This document shows positions 16,220 through 23,792 of a stretch of 44,599 nucleotides of DNA, one piece after another; position 1 is the first letter of the stretch; each line of letters opens with the position of its first letter. The position numbers and the translations under genes were made by a program. The stretch is from an uncultured Lachnospiraceae bacterium (lineage in GTDB: Bacteria > Bacillota > Clostridia > Lachnospirales > Lachnospiraceae): contig CAJJYZ010000017.1 of assembly GCA_905197485.1 (NCBI GenBank), forward strand, positions 1 through 44,599. The letters are read 5' to 3'. Below the pieces are notes generated by a model, which was not told the origin of the DNA, did no database searches, and saw only the letters and a list, made by a program, of their open reading frames with translations.

Positions 16220-17722
16220 TTAGAATTCTTTTTTGAACTCATTGATTGCATTTACAAGCGCTTCTTCTGTCTTATCAGAAATTACTTTCTCAGTCTTGAT
16301 TGCCTCTGGAATCTCAGGATATTTTGTTGCGATAAACTCAAATAATCCCTGTTCAAATTCAAGAACTCTCTCAACCGGAATATCAATTAAGTGCTTACGT
16401 GTAGCAGCATAGATGATGATTACCTGATACTCAACCGGCATCGGACGGTACTGAGGCTGTTTTAACATCTCTTTGATACGGGCGCCCTGTGCAAGACGTT
16501 CTGTCGTATCTGCATCAAGCTCGGAACCGAACTGTGCGAAAGATGCAAGCTCTTCGTACTGCGCAAGGTCAATACGGATAGGTCCGGCAATCTTCTTCAT
16601 CGCTTTAATCTGGGCAGAACCACCAACTCGTGATACGGAGATACCTGGGTTAATCGCAGGTCTGAAGCCGGCATTGAATAACTCAGTCTCAAGGAATATC
16701 TGTCCATCTGTAATAGAGATAACGTTTGTCGGGATATAAGCCGATACGTCTCCTGCCTGTGTCTCGATGATTGGAAGCGCTGTTAAAGAACCTCCGCCAA
16801 GTTCATCTGACAATCTGGCAGCTCTCTCTAATAATCTTGAATGTAAGTAGAAAACATCACCCGGATAAGCTTCACGTCCTGGCGGTCTTCTAAGAAGCAA
16901 GGAAAGTGTACGGTAAGCTGTAGCGTGCTTAGACAAGTCGTCGTATACAACTAATACGTCTTCCCCGTTCTCCATCCACTCTTCACCAATCGCACATCCG
17001 GAATATGGCGCGATATACTGAAGTGGAGCAAGTTCACTTGCAGTAGCAGCTACAACGGTTGTATAATCCATTGCTCCGTACTGCTCAAATGTCTGGACAA
17101 TGTTCGCAACTGTGGACGCTTTCTGTCCGATTGCAACGTAAATACATTTTACGCCCTGTCCTTTCTGGTTGATGATTGTGTCAACCGCAATCGCTGTTTT
17201 ACCGGTCTGTCTGTCACCGATAATCAACTCACGCTGTCCTCTTCCGATTGGAATCATGGAGTCAATCGCTTTGATTCCGGTCTGTAACGGTGTATCTACA
17301 GATTTACGGGAGATAACACCTGAGGCAACTCTTTCAATCTGACGGTATTTGTCTGTCTGAATCGGTCCTTTTCCATCGATAGGCTGACCCAGTGCATTAA
17401 CAACACGACCTAACATGCAATCTCCAACAGGTACTTCTACAACTCGTCCTGTTGTCTTTACTGTATCACCTTCATTAATATTTCTGTGATCTCCTAAAAG
17501 TACGGCACCTACGTTATCCTCTTCCAGGTTAAGAATCATACCGTACACTTCTCCAGGGAATTCCAAAAGCTCTCCCTGCATCGCATTCTCAAGGCCATGG
17601 ATACGCGCAATACCATCGGCTACCTGAATAACCGTTCCCACATCAGATACTTCCATATCTGACGCATATCTTTTAATCTGTTCTTTAATGACAGAACTGA
17701 TTTCTTCTGGTCTTAAATTCAT
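16220..17722 (-). CDS. atpA: F-type ATP synthase alpha subunit
   Basis: The regulatory nucleotide-binding subunit of F1, 500 residues. Walker A is 'GDRQTGKT' at 169-176; 'PGREAYPGDVFYLHSRLLER' and 'GISVSRVGGSAQ' (with the arginine finger) are present. The start 'MNLRPEEISSVIKEQI' is the usual form. It is 19 bases upstream of atpG. Confidence 0.97.
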   Translation of the reverse strand: MNLRPEEISSVIKEQIKRYASDMEVSDVGTVIQVADGIARIHGLENAMQGELLEFPGEVYGMILNLEEDNVGAVLLGDHRNINEGDTVKTTGRVVEVPVGDCMLGRVVNALGQPIDGKGPIQTDKYRQIERVASGVISRKSVDTPLQTGIKAIDSMIPIGRGQRELIIGDRQTGKTAIAVDTIINQKGQGVKCIYVAIGQKASTVANIVQTFEQYGAMDYTTVVAATASELAPLQYIAPYSGCAIGEEWMENGEDVLVVYDDLSKHATAYRTLSLLLRRPPGREAYPGDVFYLHSRLLERAARLSDELGGGSLTALPIIETQAGDVSAYIPTNVISITDGQIFLETELFNAGFRPAINPGISVSRVGGSAQIKAMKKIAGPIRIDLAQYEELASFAQFGSELDADTTERLAQGARIKEMLKQPQYRPMPVEYQVIIIYAATRKHLIDIPVERVLEFEQGLFEFIATKYPEIPEAIKTEKVISDKTEEALVNAINEFKKEF

Positions 17723-17749
17723 GGAGCGAATCCACCTTTCTTTTATATT

Positions 17750-18295
17750 TTATACCTGAATACTTCTTAAATTTTTTGACAGCTCATACAATTTTGTCCG
17801 AATGCTGCTGTCCACAACTCTATCGCCAATCCGGATGACCATTCCACCGATTAAACCGGAATCTACCGAATAGTGCATCTCAAAGCTTTCATAGCGTGTT
17901 GTCTCAAGAAGTCTCTTCTCTACAGCACTCTTCTGTCCTTCAGTCAGTTCCACTGCTGTCGTTACAAATGCGCTGCCAATCTTCTTTTCTTCTTTTACAA
18001 GCCCAATGAAATAGTCAAAAACTGATAGCATATCAGCCGAGTGACCTTTGGAAATAAGAAGTGCCATAAGCCCTATAATTTCTTTTTCTACATGACCTGC
18101 AAAAGCTTCCTCGATAAGTTTTATCTTATCTTCTTTGATAATCTTAGGGTTATCCATTAATTTCTGAAGCTCTTCGTTTTGGAATAAAACTTCTCTTACT
18201 TCCTGCACTTCTTCATAAAATGCATCTACACAGTTTTGTTCTAAAGCAACAGAAAATAAGGCATCTCCGTATGTTTTAGAAACTAACTTAGCCAT
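17750..18295 (-). CDS. atpH: F-type ATP synthase delta subunit
   Basis: 181 residues, the OSCP-like subunit that joins the peripheral stalk to F1. It shows the N-terminal 'KTYGDALFSVALEQNCVDAF' and the C-terminal 'SVDSGLIGGMVIRIGDRVVD' signature. It overlaps the end of atpF by 13 bases, so it is translationally coupled to it; GGGTGA upstream serves as a weak ribosome site. Confidence 0.95.
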   Translation of the reverse strand: MAKLVSKTYGDALFSVALEQNCVDAFYEEVQEVREVLFQNEELQKLMDNPKIIKEDKIKLIEEAFAGHVEKEIIGLMALLISKGHSADMLSVFDYFIGLVKEEKKIGSAFVTTAVELTEGQKSAVEKRLLETTRYESFEMHYSVDSGLIGGMVIRIGDRVVDSSIRTKLYELSKNLRSIQV

Positions 18296-18798
18296 GTACT
18301 GTCACCCATTTCTTTCAATGTCTCTTCAATTAGATTGTCCTGTACATTTGTATCAATTGAAGCTGCCACAACTTTTCCTGCCATCATAGATGCAATGGAA
18401 ATGATTTCCTGCTTCATATCGTCCAATGCGCGCTTCTTCTCTAATTCGATTTCCGTATTTCCACGCTGAATAATACGGGCTGCCTCTTCTTTCGCCTCTG
18501 CAATAATCTTTGCTTCATTCTGCATCGCTTTCTTGCGGGCTGCGCTCAAGATTTCCTGCGCTTCTTTATCTACTTCTTTTAGTTTCTTTTCGTATTCGCT
18601 CTTGTAAGCTTCCGCTTCTTCTTTTTCACGTTTCGCAGATTCCTGGTTGTCAAGAACGTGCTGTCTTCTTGTCTCTAAGAGCTTTCTTGCCGGCTCAAAC
18701 AAGAGATATGACAGGAACGTGAACATAACGAACATACTGACAGCAAGTACAATTGCATCGAAAAGAAATTGTGCGTCAAGCGTAAATAAACGGTCCAA
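18283..18798 (-). CDS. atpF: F-type ATP synthase b subunit
   Basis: 171 residues: one N-terminal membrane helix ('IVLAVSMFVMFTFLSYLLF', about 16-34) followed by the long charged helix that forms the peripheral stalk dimer. It starts at a TTG (18798) seven bases after AGGAGG. Only one b gene is present, so the stalk should be a homodimer. Confidence 0.94.
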   Translation of the reverse strand: MDRLFTLDAQFLFDAIVLAVSMFVMFTFLSYLLFEPARKLLETRRQHVLDNQESAKREKEEAEAYKSEYEKKLKEVDKEAQEILSAARKKAMQNEAKIIAEAKEEAARIIQRGNTEIELEKKRALDDMKQEIISIASMMAGKVVAASIDTNVQDNLIEETLKEMGDSTWLS

Positions 18799-18854
18799 GG
18801 TCCAGCCTCCTTCCTCATTATTTTAAATTCTAAAATTCACTCTCTTGGTTATTC

Positions 18855-19121
18855 TTACAGTTTTCCTAATAATGGGTTAGCGAATAACAGGATAAGAGCG
18901 ATAACAAGTGAGTAAAGACCTGTTGTTTCGGCTACGGCCTGACCAAGTAACATTGTAGATGTAACGTCTGATTTTGCACCCGGGTTTCTACCTACTGCAG
19001 ATGCACCATGACCTGCTGCAACACCCTGTCCAATACCAGGTCCGATACCTGCTATCATCGCAAGACCTGCACCAATTGCTGAACATGCTAAAATTAAAGC
19101 TTCGTTTGAAATTCCATTCAT
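18855..19121 (-). CDS. atpE: F-type ATP synthase c subunit (Na+-type signature)
   Basis: The 88-residue rotor-ring hairpin: two membrane helices (about 8-34 and 54-84) joined by the polar loop 'VGRNPGAKSD'. The ion-carrying carboxylate is E65. Residues Q32, V63, E65, T66 and Y70 fall at the same positions as the Na+-coordinating Q32, V63, E65, S66 and Y70 of the Ilyobacter tartaricus c ring (established structure), with only S66 changed to T. This strongly suggests a Na+-translocating synthase. ATG 19121 follows AGGAGG. Confidence 0.96.
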   Translation of the reverse strand: MNGISNEALILACSAIGAGLAMIAGIGPGIGQGVAAGHGASAVGRNPGAKSDVTSTMLLGQAVAETTGLYSLVIALILLFANPLLGKL

Positions 19122-19157
19122 AATTAAAATCCTCCTAAAAATGTTTTCTTTTACTGT

Positions 19158-19877
19158 TTAGTTGTTTTGCGGCATTTTGTCATTTGTAAATACCATAGTC
19201 AGCATACAGAATACGTATGTCTGAATTGCTCCGGAAAAGATATCAAAATAGATATGCAGGAATCCAGGCCATGCGATTGCCACATTGGACAAAAGTCCGT
19301 AGAGCAGAGCCATGATTACGGTTCCTGACAAGACATTTCCGAACAAACGCAATGATAGTGAAAATGGCACTGCGATTTCACCAATTAAGTTAATTGGGAA
19401 TAAAAACGGCAGCGGCTTAAACAAATCCGTAAATGCACCGAACTTATTGTACCTGATGTTGTTCGTCTGAATTAAGAAGAACGTAATCACACCAAGCGGG
19501 AATGTCACACCATAGTCGGCTGTCGGAGGACGAAGTCCCAACAAACCTGAAATATTACTAACCAGAAGGAAAATAAATAACGTTCCGATATAGTTTCTGT
19601 ACGGTATTCCATTCTTACCCATACTGCCGAGTACCATACCATCCAACTTCTCAACAATCAATTCCACTACATTCTGGAATTTCCCCGGTTTCCCATCGAC
19701 GACTTTTAATTTTGCCCTCGCGACAAACCCGAAGATAATCAGACCGATGCAGATAATAAACAGACTGACATGAGTCGTTGTCAGGTATAACTCCTGACCA
19801 AATAAATGAAACTTCACGAGACTGTGTATCATAAAGTCCGCTTCTTTGGCCGCTAATACTCCTAGTCCATTTCCCAC
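19158..19877 (-). CDS. atpB: F-type ATP synthase a subunit
   Basis: The 239-residue stator membrane subunit that forms the ion half-channels. The essential arginine is R177 in 'PFSLSLRLFGNVLSG'. The preceding 'PINLIGEIAVP' and the 'LGLRPPTADYGVT' segment are typical. About five to six membrane helices are visible. The start is GTG 19877, with GGAGGG about seven bases upstream. It is 36 bases before atpE. Confidence 0.95.
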   Translation of the reverse strand: MGNGLGVLAAKEADFMIHSLVKFHLFGQELYLTTTHVSLFIICIGLIIFGFVARAKLKVVDGKPGKFQNVVELIVEKLDGMVLGSMGKNGIPYRNYIGTLFIFLLVSNISGLLGLRPPTADYGVTFPLGVITFFLIQTNNIRYNKFGAFTDLFKPLPFLFPINLIGEIAVPFSLSLRLFGNVLSGTVIMALLYGLLSNVAIAWPGFLHIYFDIFSGAIQTYVFCMLTMVFTNDKMPQNN

Positions 19878-19891
19878 ACGCTTACCCTCCT

Positions 19892-20281
19892 TTACTTAAA
19901 TTTTTGCAACACTTTATGTGTTATGGGCTGTATATAAGCCCCTATCTTCAATCCCATAACTCCGACTAAAAGAGTAATTGGATTTCCAATGTGCATATAG
20001 ATTACTACTCCGAAGAGAAGTGCTACAAGGGCATATCTGAAGACATAGCCTTTCCGCATATGCTTCACAGCCCCTCTCTCGTCAAAATCGAGGGCGTCTT
20101 CAATGTTCCTCTTCATATGGATACTCATAAGAGCTGCCGCTCCAACGCCAATCCATAGTCCGAGAGACGTATACAGCAGCCGGTCCATGTCTACAATTAG
20201 ACATATGACCTGTGCCGCCACCCCGTAGAAACACATTCCACAAAGCAGTTCTTTCAAAGTCTCATCTGCTGAATTATTCAT
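19892..20281 (-). CDS. atpI: AtpI-like membrane protein of the ATP synthase operon
   Basis: 129 residues with four predicted membrane helices: 'GMCFYGVAAQVICLIV', 'LGLWIGVGAAALMSI', 'YALVALLFGVVIYMHI' and 'ITLLVGVMGLKIGAYI'. Position and topology fit the AtpI/subunit I family, proposed to help assemble the c ring or supply Mg2+. Sequence conservation in this family is low, so the name rests mainly on context. ATG 20281 overlaps the end of the preceding gene by 8 bases; a longer reading to 20311 is unlikely. Confidence 0.8.
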   Translation of the reverse strand: MNNSADETLKELLCGMCFYGVAAQVICLIVDMDRLLYTSLGLWIGVGAAALMSIHMKRNIEDALDFDERGAVKHMRKGYVFRYALVALLFGVVIYMHIGNPITLLVGVMGLKIGAYIQPITHKVLQKFK

Positions 20282-20504
20282 CTTCCTTATCCTCCGGGTC
20301 TTCATTCGCATGTCTTACCAGATAGTATACATTCCGGAAGCCCGCCAGTATTCCCATAATAATAAGAGGAATAAAAACCGGTATGGAAAACTTGTCTTCC
20401 AGATAAGAGCCAAGCCAGGCACACAGGAGAATCGGTACAATCATACTGATTCCGACCTGCGATAGGAGAGCAAAGGTACGGTACACACTATTTTTGTATT
20501 TCAT
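20274..20504 (-). CDS. atpZ: AtpZ-like two-helix membrane protein
   Basis: 76 residues with two membrane helices ('VGISMIVPILLCAWLGSYL' and 'IPLIIMGILAGFRNVYYLV') and an acidic tail ('HANEDPEDKEDE'). This is the AtpZ/AtpI pattern seen as the first gene of many Firmicutes atp operons. The start is ATG 20504, seven bases after GGAGG; the ATG two codons upstream abuts the ribosome site. It is the promoter-proximal gene of the operon. Confidence 0.82.
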   Translation of the reverse strand: MKYKNSVYRTFALLSQVGISMIVPILLCAWLGSYLEDKFSIPVFIPLIIMGILAGFRNVYYLVRHANEDPEDKEDE

Positions 20505-20533
20505 ACACATTCCTCCATACAGTCTCTGATAAT

Positions 20534-20563
20534 ATTATAACATTCTTCTATATCTTCTGTCCA
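20534..20563 (-). promoter_or_regulatory. Promoter of the F-type ATP synthase operon
   Basis: On the minus strand TGGACA (20563-20558), 18 bases, then TATAAT (20539-20534) preceded by TGT (extended -10). It ends about 30 bases before the atpZ start. A sigma-A type sequence with a consensus -10. Confidence 0.75.
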
Positions 20564-20611
20564 TCATTAGATTTTATCTATCAATAGAATCTTGCCTTTT
20601 GTGAAAATATA

Positions 20612-21109
20612 CTAATCTTTCCACTCTAAGTGATGCAAATGCCCTTCTGTGTTCATGTTGGCAAATCCATTCTGTCGAAGCGCCTCGTACAATACAATGG
20701 CAACGGAATTGCCAAGATTCAGGGAACGAATATCTCCTACCATCGGGATACGGATACAATCTTCTTTGTGCTCCACAAGAATCTCTTCCGGGATTCCCGC
20801 GCTTTCTTTTCCAAACATAATATAGCAATCCGGTTCAAATTCCGCCTCTGTGTAAACCTTCGGCGCCTTTGTCGTTGCCATATAAATCTTAGCCCCCGGA
20901 TTCTTGTCTAAGAAATCCTGATAATCAATGTATGTCGTTACGTCCAGGTCATCCCAGTAATCCATTCCGGCGCGTTTAATCGCCTTCTCATTCAACCGGA
21001 AACCTAACGGTTCAATTAAATGAAGCCTTGTATTCGTGGCTACGCATGTTCTTCCGATATTTCCGGTGTTCGCCGGTATCTCCGGTTCAAATAATACAAT
21101 ATTTAACAT
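20612..21109 (-). CDS. trmL: tRNA (cytidine(34)-2'-O)-methyltransferase
   Basis: The minimal SPOUT methyltransferase, 165 residues, which acts on the wobble base of tRNA-Leu isoacceptors. It has the start 'MLNIVLFEPEIPANTGNIGR', the SAM-knot segments 'YIMFGKESAGIPEEIL' and 'IPMVGDIRSLNLGNSVAIVL', and the ending 'LEWKD'. ATG 21109 follows AGGAGA. It is 12 bases downstream of the AIR-synthase-like gene, so probably in one transcript with it. Confidence 0.93.
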   Translation of the reverse strand: MLNIVLFEPEIPANTGNIGRTCVATNTRLHLIEPLGFRLNEKAIKRAGMDYWDDLDVTTYIDYQDFLDKNPGAKIYMATTKAPKVYTEAEFEPDCYIMFGKESAGIPEEILVEHKEDCIRIPMVGDIRSLNLGNSVAIVLYEALRQNGFANMNTEGHLHHLEWKD

Positions 21110-21121
21110 CTGTCTTCTCCT

Positions 21122-22114
21122 CTATTCTTCCATATATATTTTCAACAGCTCGTCCTGTGCCGGACGGTCAAGATAGCGCATCTCTTCCTCATTACGCATC
21201 ACCTTATCGTTGCCATCCGTAAGCTTTCCAATTACCGTAGCTTTCACGCCATTCTTCTCGAGAAGAGAGACAAGCCCTTCCCCGTCGTCTGTCACAAGAA
21301 GCACGCTCCCTGCCGATGTCATCTGGTATGGATTCAAATGGAAATATTCGCAGACCTCGATAGTCTCCTGTTTAATGGAAATTTTCTTCAAGTCCACTTT
21401 GATTCCTGTGCCGGAAGCCTCTGTCAGGTTCCAAAGAGCAGCCAGAATCCCGCCCTCCGTAATCTGATGCATCGCAGATACCCCGTACTCCTTTGCCATC
21501 CGCAGTTCTTCCGATGCAAGCAGATACTTCTTCATATCTTGAATCTGTTTAATAAATGCAGGAACAAACCGCCTAGACAGCGCTTCTTCTTTTTCTCTTA
21601 AAATCCGAAGCATTCCTTCCACGCCTATCCAATTCGTCAGTACAACATCCTGTCCCGGTCTTGCTCCGGAGCTTTGAATCAGCTCCCCGGCTTCCACAGT
21701 TCCGACTCCAACCACAGTCACTATCGACTTGGAAATGACTGGACTCACTTCTGCTTTCGCATTCAGAATCTGTATCTGCTGCTCCTCCGCCAGTTTTTCC
21801 GCGTATTCTATCATGGCTTTCAATCTTGACTCGTATGCATGAGGCGGCAAAAGAATCGATATATTCACTCCTATCGGCTCTGCTCCCCTTGTCGCAAGGT
21901 CATTCAGCACATGTGCCATGGCAAACACTGCCAGGTCTTTCTCATCTCCAAATAAAGAGACATTCGTAAAGACAGCCTGCCTTCCCTCTCCTACCTCAAC
22001 GGCAGAACACATCTCCTCTACCGATGGCGCAAGCAGCGCCTCTTCTCTTTTTGTATGTAATTGCTTCAGAATTGAACGCCGAAGCACTGTTTGAGATACA
22101 TTTCCTATCTTCAT
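21122..22114 (-). CDS. AIR synthase-related (PurM/HypE superfamily) protein
   Basis: 330 residues with the two-domain PurM/HypE architecture. The N-terminal half has 'TNVSLFGDEKDLAVFAMAHV' followed by 'LNDLATRGAEPIGVNI', which corresponds to the acidic/ATP-binding part of HypE. The C-terminal half has 'ITEGGILAALWNLTEASGTG' and 'MTSAGSVLLVTDDGEGL'. No purine or hydrogenase-maturation genes are nearby and the length differs from PurM. It therefore belongs to the stand-alone AIR-synthase-related proteins of Clostridia, whose substrate is unknown. ATG 22114 follows AAAGGA. It starts directly after the VanW gene. Confidence 0.82.
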   Translation of the reverse strand: MKIGNVSQTVLRRSILKQLHTKREEALLAPSVEEMCSAVEVGEGRQAVFTNVSLFGDEKDLAVFAMAHVLNDLATRGAEPIGVNISILLPPHAYESRLKAMIEYAEKLAEEQQIQILNAKAEVSPVISKSIVTVVGVGTVEAGELIQSSGARPGQDVVLTNWIGVEGMLRILREKEEALSRRFVPAFIKQIQDMKKYLLASEELRMAKEYGVSAMHQITEGGILAALWNLTEASGTGIKVDLKKISIKQETIEVCEYFHLNPYQMTSAGSVLLVTDDGEGLVSLLEKNGVKATVIGKLTDGNDKVMRNEEEMRYLDRPAQDELLKIYMEE

Positions 22115-22117
22115 CTC

Positions 22118-23614
22118 TTATAATCCTTTCACTTCCGAAACCGCCGCTGTGATTTTCCCTTCGTCCTGCGTCCGAATCGCGTCCTTCACTTTCTTCACCG
22201 CGGTTGGATTGTCCGATTTCGTTCCCACTCTTATCTTGTGAACCGACGGCTTATATGTACTCTTGTTAAACACTTCCCGACTGACTTCCTTGCCATTTTC
22301 ATATACCACTTTCCAAAGCCGGGCATCGCCGCCCGTATGCCCTCCGCTTGGTTTCACTATCTGGCCAAGTTCTAATTCCGGGTCCTCCACATATTTCTTC
22401 ACAATCTCTTCTTTCGATAACGTCTCGCTGACAAATTCAACCTTGCGCCCTTCCGGTCTCGTCTCTTTTCCATAAATGTTAAAGTGAATATTCCCGCCTG
22501 CGACATATCCTTCTATATAAATTGGATATTCGGTGTTGTTCTTGAATTTTAAATCCTTATAGTCTCCTGCAATCGCCGCATCCCTGGACGGTTTCACATA
22601 ATTCACAACCATAGAGTGAGGTTGACGGCTCGTCACTTCCAATTCGGCATAAATCGCTGCATTATACAACGTCGTTGACACCTGGCAGATGCCTCCGGCG
22701 ATGTCTTTCACAATCTCGCCATTCTCATAAGCTCCTGCCTCCACATATCCGGTTTCTGCAGTAAACGGCCGCATCGCAGCTCCGGCAGATAATTCCTCTC
22801 CCGGCATCAGAACTTTCCCGTTCAGTCTTCCGGTTCCAACCTGAATATTCTTCACCCTGTCCGTACCGCTTCCGCAATAAGTGGAAAAACTTCCAAGCAA
22901 GTCTTGTACCTCGCTCAACTGTTTCTTCGTCACTCTCGGCTTCTGCACCTTCTCCACAACCGAAATTGTACCGGATTCGCCTTCCCATTCCTTGTTCAGA
23001 AACTTGGAAAGCTTCTGCAGCGTCGCTTCCATATCAAGCTCTACTCCGTCTTTCTCATCTGTAATCAAAAATTCTTCATCACTTCTTGTAATTACGGCAT
23101 CCGTAGCTCCTGTCAACAATCCGCTCACACGCTCGTTCAGAATCCCGCTTGCCGCTTCTTTCTGCACTGCGTACTTCGGCTGTAAGACTTTCTTTTCCTT
23201 ATTCAGCTTCCGGACTTTCAAATATCGATGAATGACTCCGCCTTCTTTTCCATACTTCATCGCTTCCTCGATAAGTTTTTCTTCATTGCGGATTTCAAAA
23301 CCCAACTCCTTAAGCGTGGCATTCGCCTGTTGTCCTTCCGCCTCGAACGTAATGTTCTTCTGGCCGTATCGGGCTTCCTGCTCTTCGACACGCTTCATCG
23401 CTTCTTTTCTCGTGAGTCCGGAAACCTCTGTCCTTCCGATAAAAATTCCATCGCATACCTTATTCTTCGGAACCTTTTGCACCTGTAAATAACATACGAG
23501 AAAGAAAGTCCCATAGATGAATAAAAAACACATGAAGAACAGTCCCAAAAGGTGCACTGTTCTCTTGTGTTTTTCCGCTTTTCTTTTTCTTATATTATGC
23601 CGTCTCTTCTGCAT
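22118..23614 (-). CDS. VanW-family membrane-anchored wall protein
   Basis: 498 residues. A basic N terminus is followed by one membrane helix ('LLGLFFMCFLFIYGTFFLVCYL', about 23-44), so the rest is extracytoplasmic. Two peptidoglycan-binding-like repeats (about 50-230, 'GIFIGRTEVSGLTRKEA' style) precede the VanW domain, recognised by 'DIAGGICQVSTTLYNAAIYA' and 'RQPHSMVVNYVKPSRDAAIA'. A G5-like region ('FVSETLSKEEIVKKYVEDPE') lies toward the C terminus. Such YoaR-type proteins are common in Firmicutes. The name comes from vancomycin clusters, but no resistance genes are present here. ATG 23614 follows GGAGAAGGA. Confidence 0.88.
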   Translation of the reverse strand: MQKRRHNIRKRKAEKHKRTVHLLGLFFMCFLFIYGTFFLVCYLQVQKVPKNKVCDGIFIGRTEVSGLTRKEAMKRVEEQEARYGQKNITFEAEGQQANATLKELGFEIRNEEKLIEEAMKYGKEGGVIHRYLKVRKLNKEKKVLQPKYAVQKEAASGILNERVSGLLTGATDAVITRSDEEFLITDEKDGVELDMEATLQKLSKFLNKEWEGESGTISVVEKVQKPRVTKKQLSEVQDLLGSFSTYCGSGTDRVKNIQVGTGRLNGKVLMPGEELSAGAAMRPFTAETGYVEAGAYENGEIVKDIAGGICQVSTTLYNAAIYAELEVTSRQPHSMVVNYVKPSRDAAIAGDYKDLKFKNNTEYPIYIEGYVAGGNIHFNIYGKETRPEGRKVEFVSETLSKEEIVKKYVEDPELELGQIVKPSGGHTGGDARLWKVVYENGKEVSREVFNKSTYKPSVHKIRVGTKSDNPTAVKKVKDAIRTQDEGKITAAVSEVKGL

Positions 23615-23640
23615 AAATAATTCCTTCTCCTCTAAACCGC

Positions 23641-23742
23641 CTACATAATATATGGTAAAATAGAGGTTACTAACATGGTTACTACCAAAATCAATACCGT
23701 AACAGATACAATTTTCTTAAACTTTTTCCCATAAAAATTCAT
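23641..23742 (-). CDS. 33-residue single-pass membrane peptide
   Basis: A short reading frame starting at ATG 23742 with GGGAGAGG about 8 bases upstream and ending at TAG. It begins MNFYGKKFKKIVS, a positively charged segment, and continues as one hydrophobic helix (about residues 11-28: 'IVSVTVLILVVTMLVTSI') ending 'LPYIM'. It lies 26 bases before the VanW gene, with TTGTAA/TATAAT-like sequences at 23808-23782. Small membrane peptides of this type occur in Lachnospiraceae, but I cannot name a family. The ribosome site, charge pattern and intergenic position support it as real. Confidence 0.6.
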   Translation of the reverse strand: MNFYGKKFKKIVSVTVLILVVTMLVTSILPYIM

Positions 23743-23792
23743 AGTCTTACCTCTCCCAAGTCTTTACATAATATCTATTATATTATACTCTT

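Noticed and set aside
20566..20592. Imperfect inverted repeat upstream of the ATP synthase promoter
   Set aside because: 9-base AT-rich stem with a mismatch and no T-run; it cannot be told from chance, and trmL has no other sign of ending upstream here.
22118..23614. Vancomycin-resistance locus suggested by VanW and VanY names
   Set aside because: VanW- and VanY-type proteins are common housekeeping wall proteins in Clostridia; no vanHAX-type ligase or dehydrogenase is present and the two genes are in separate units.
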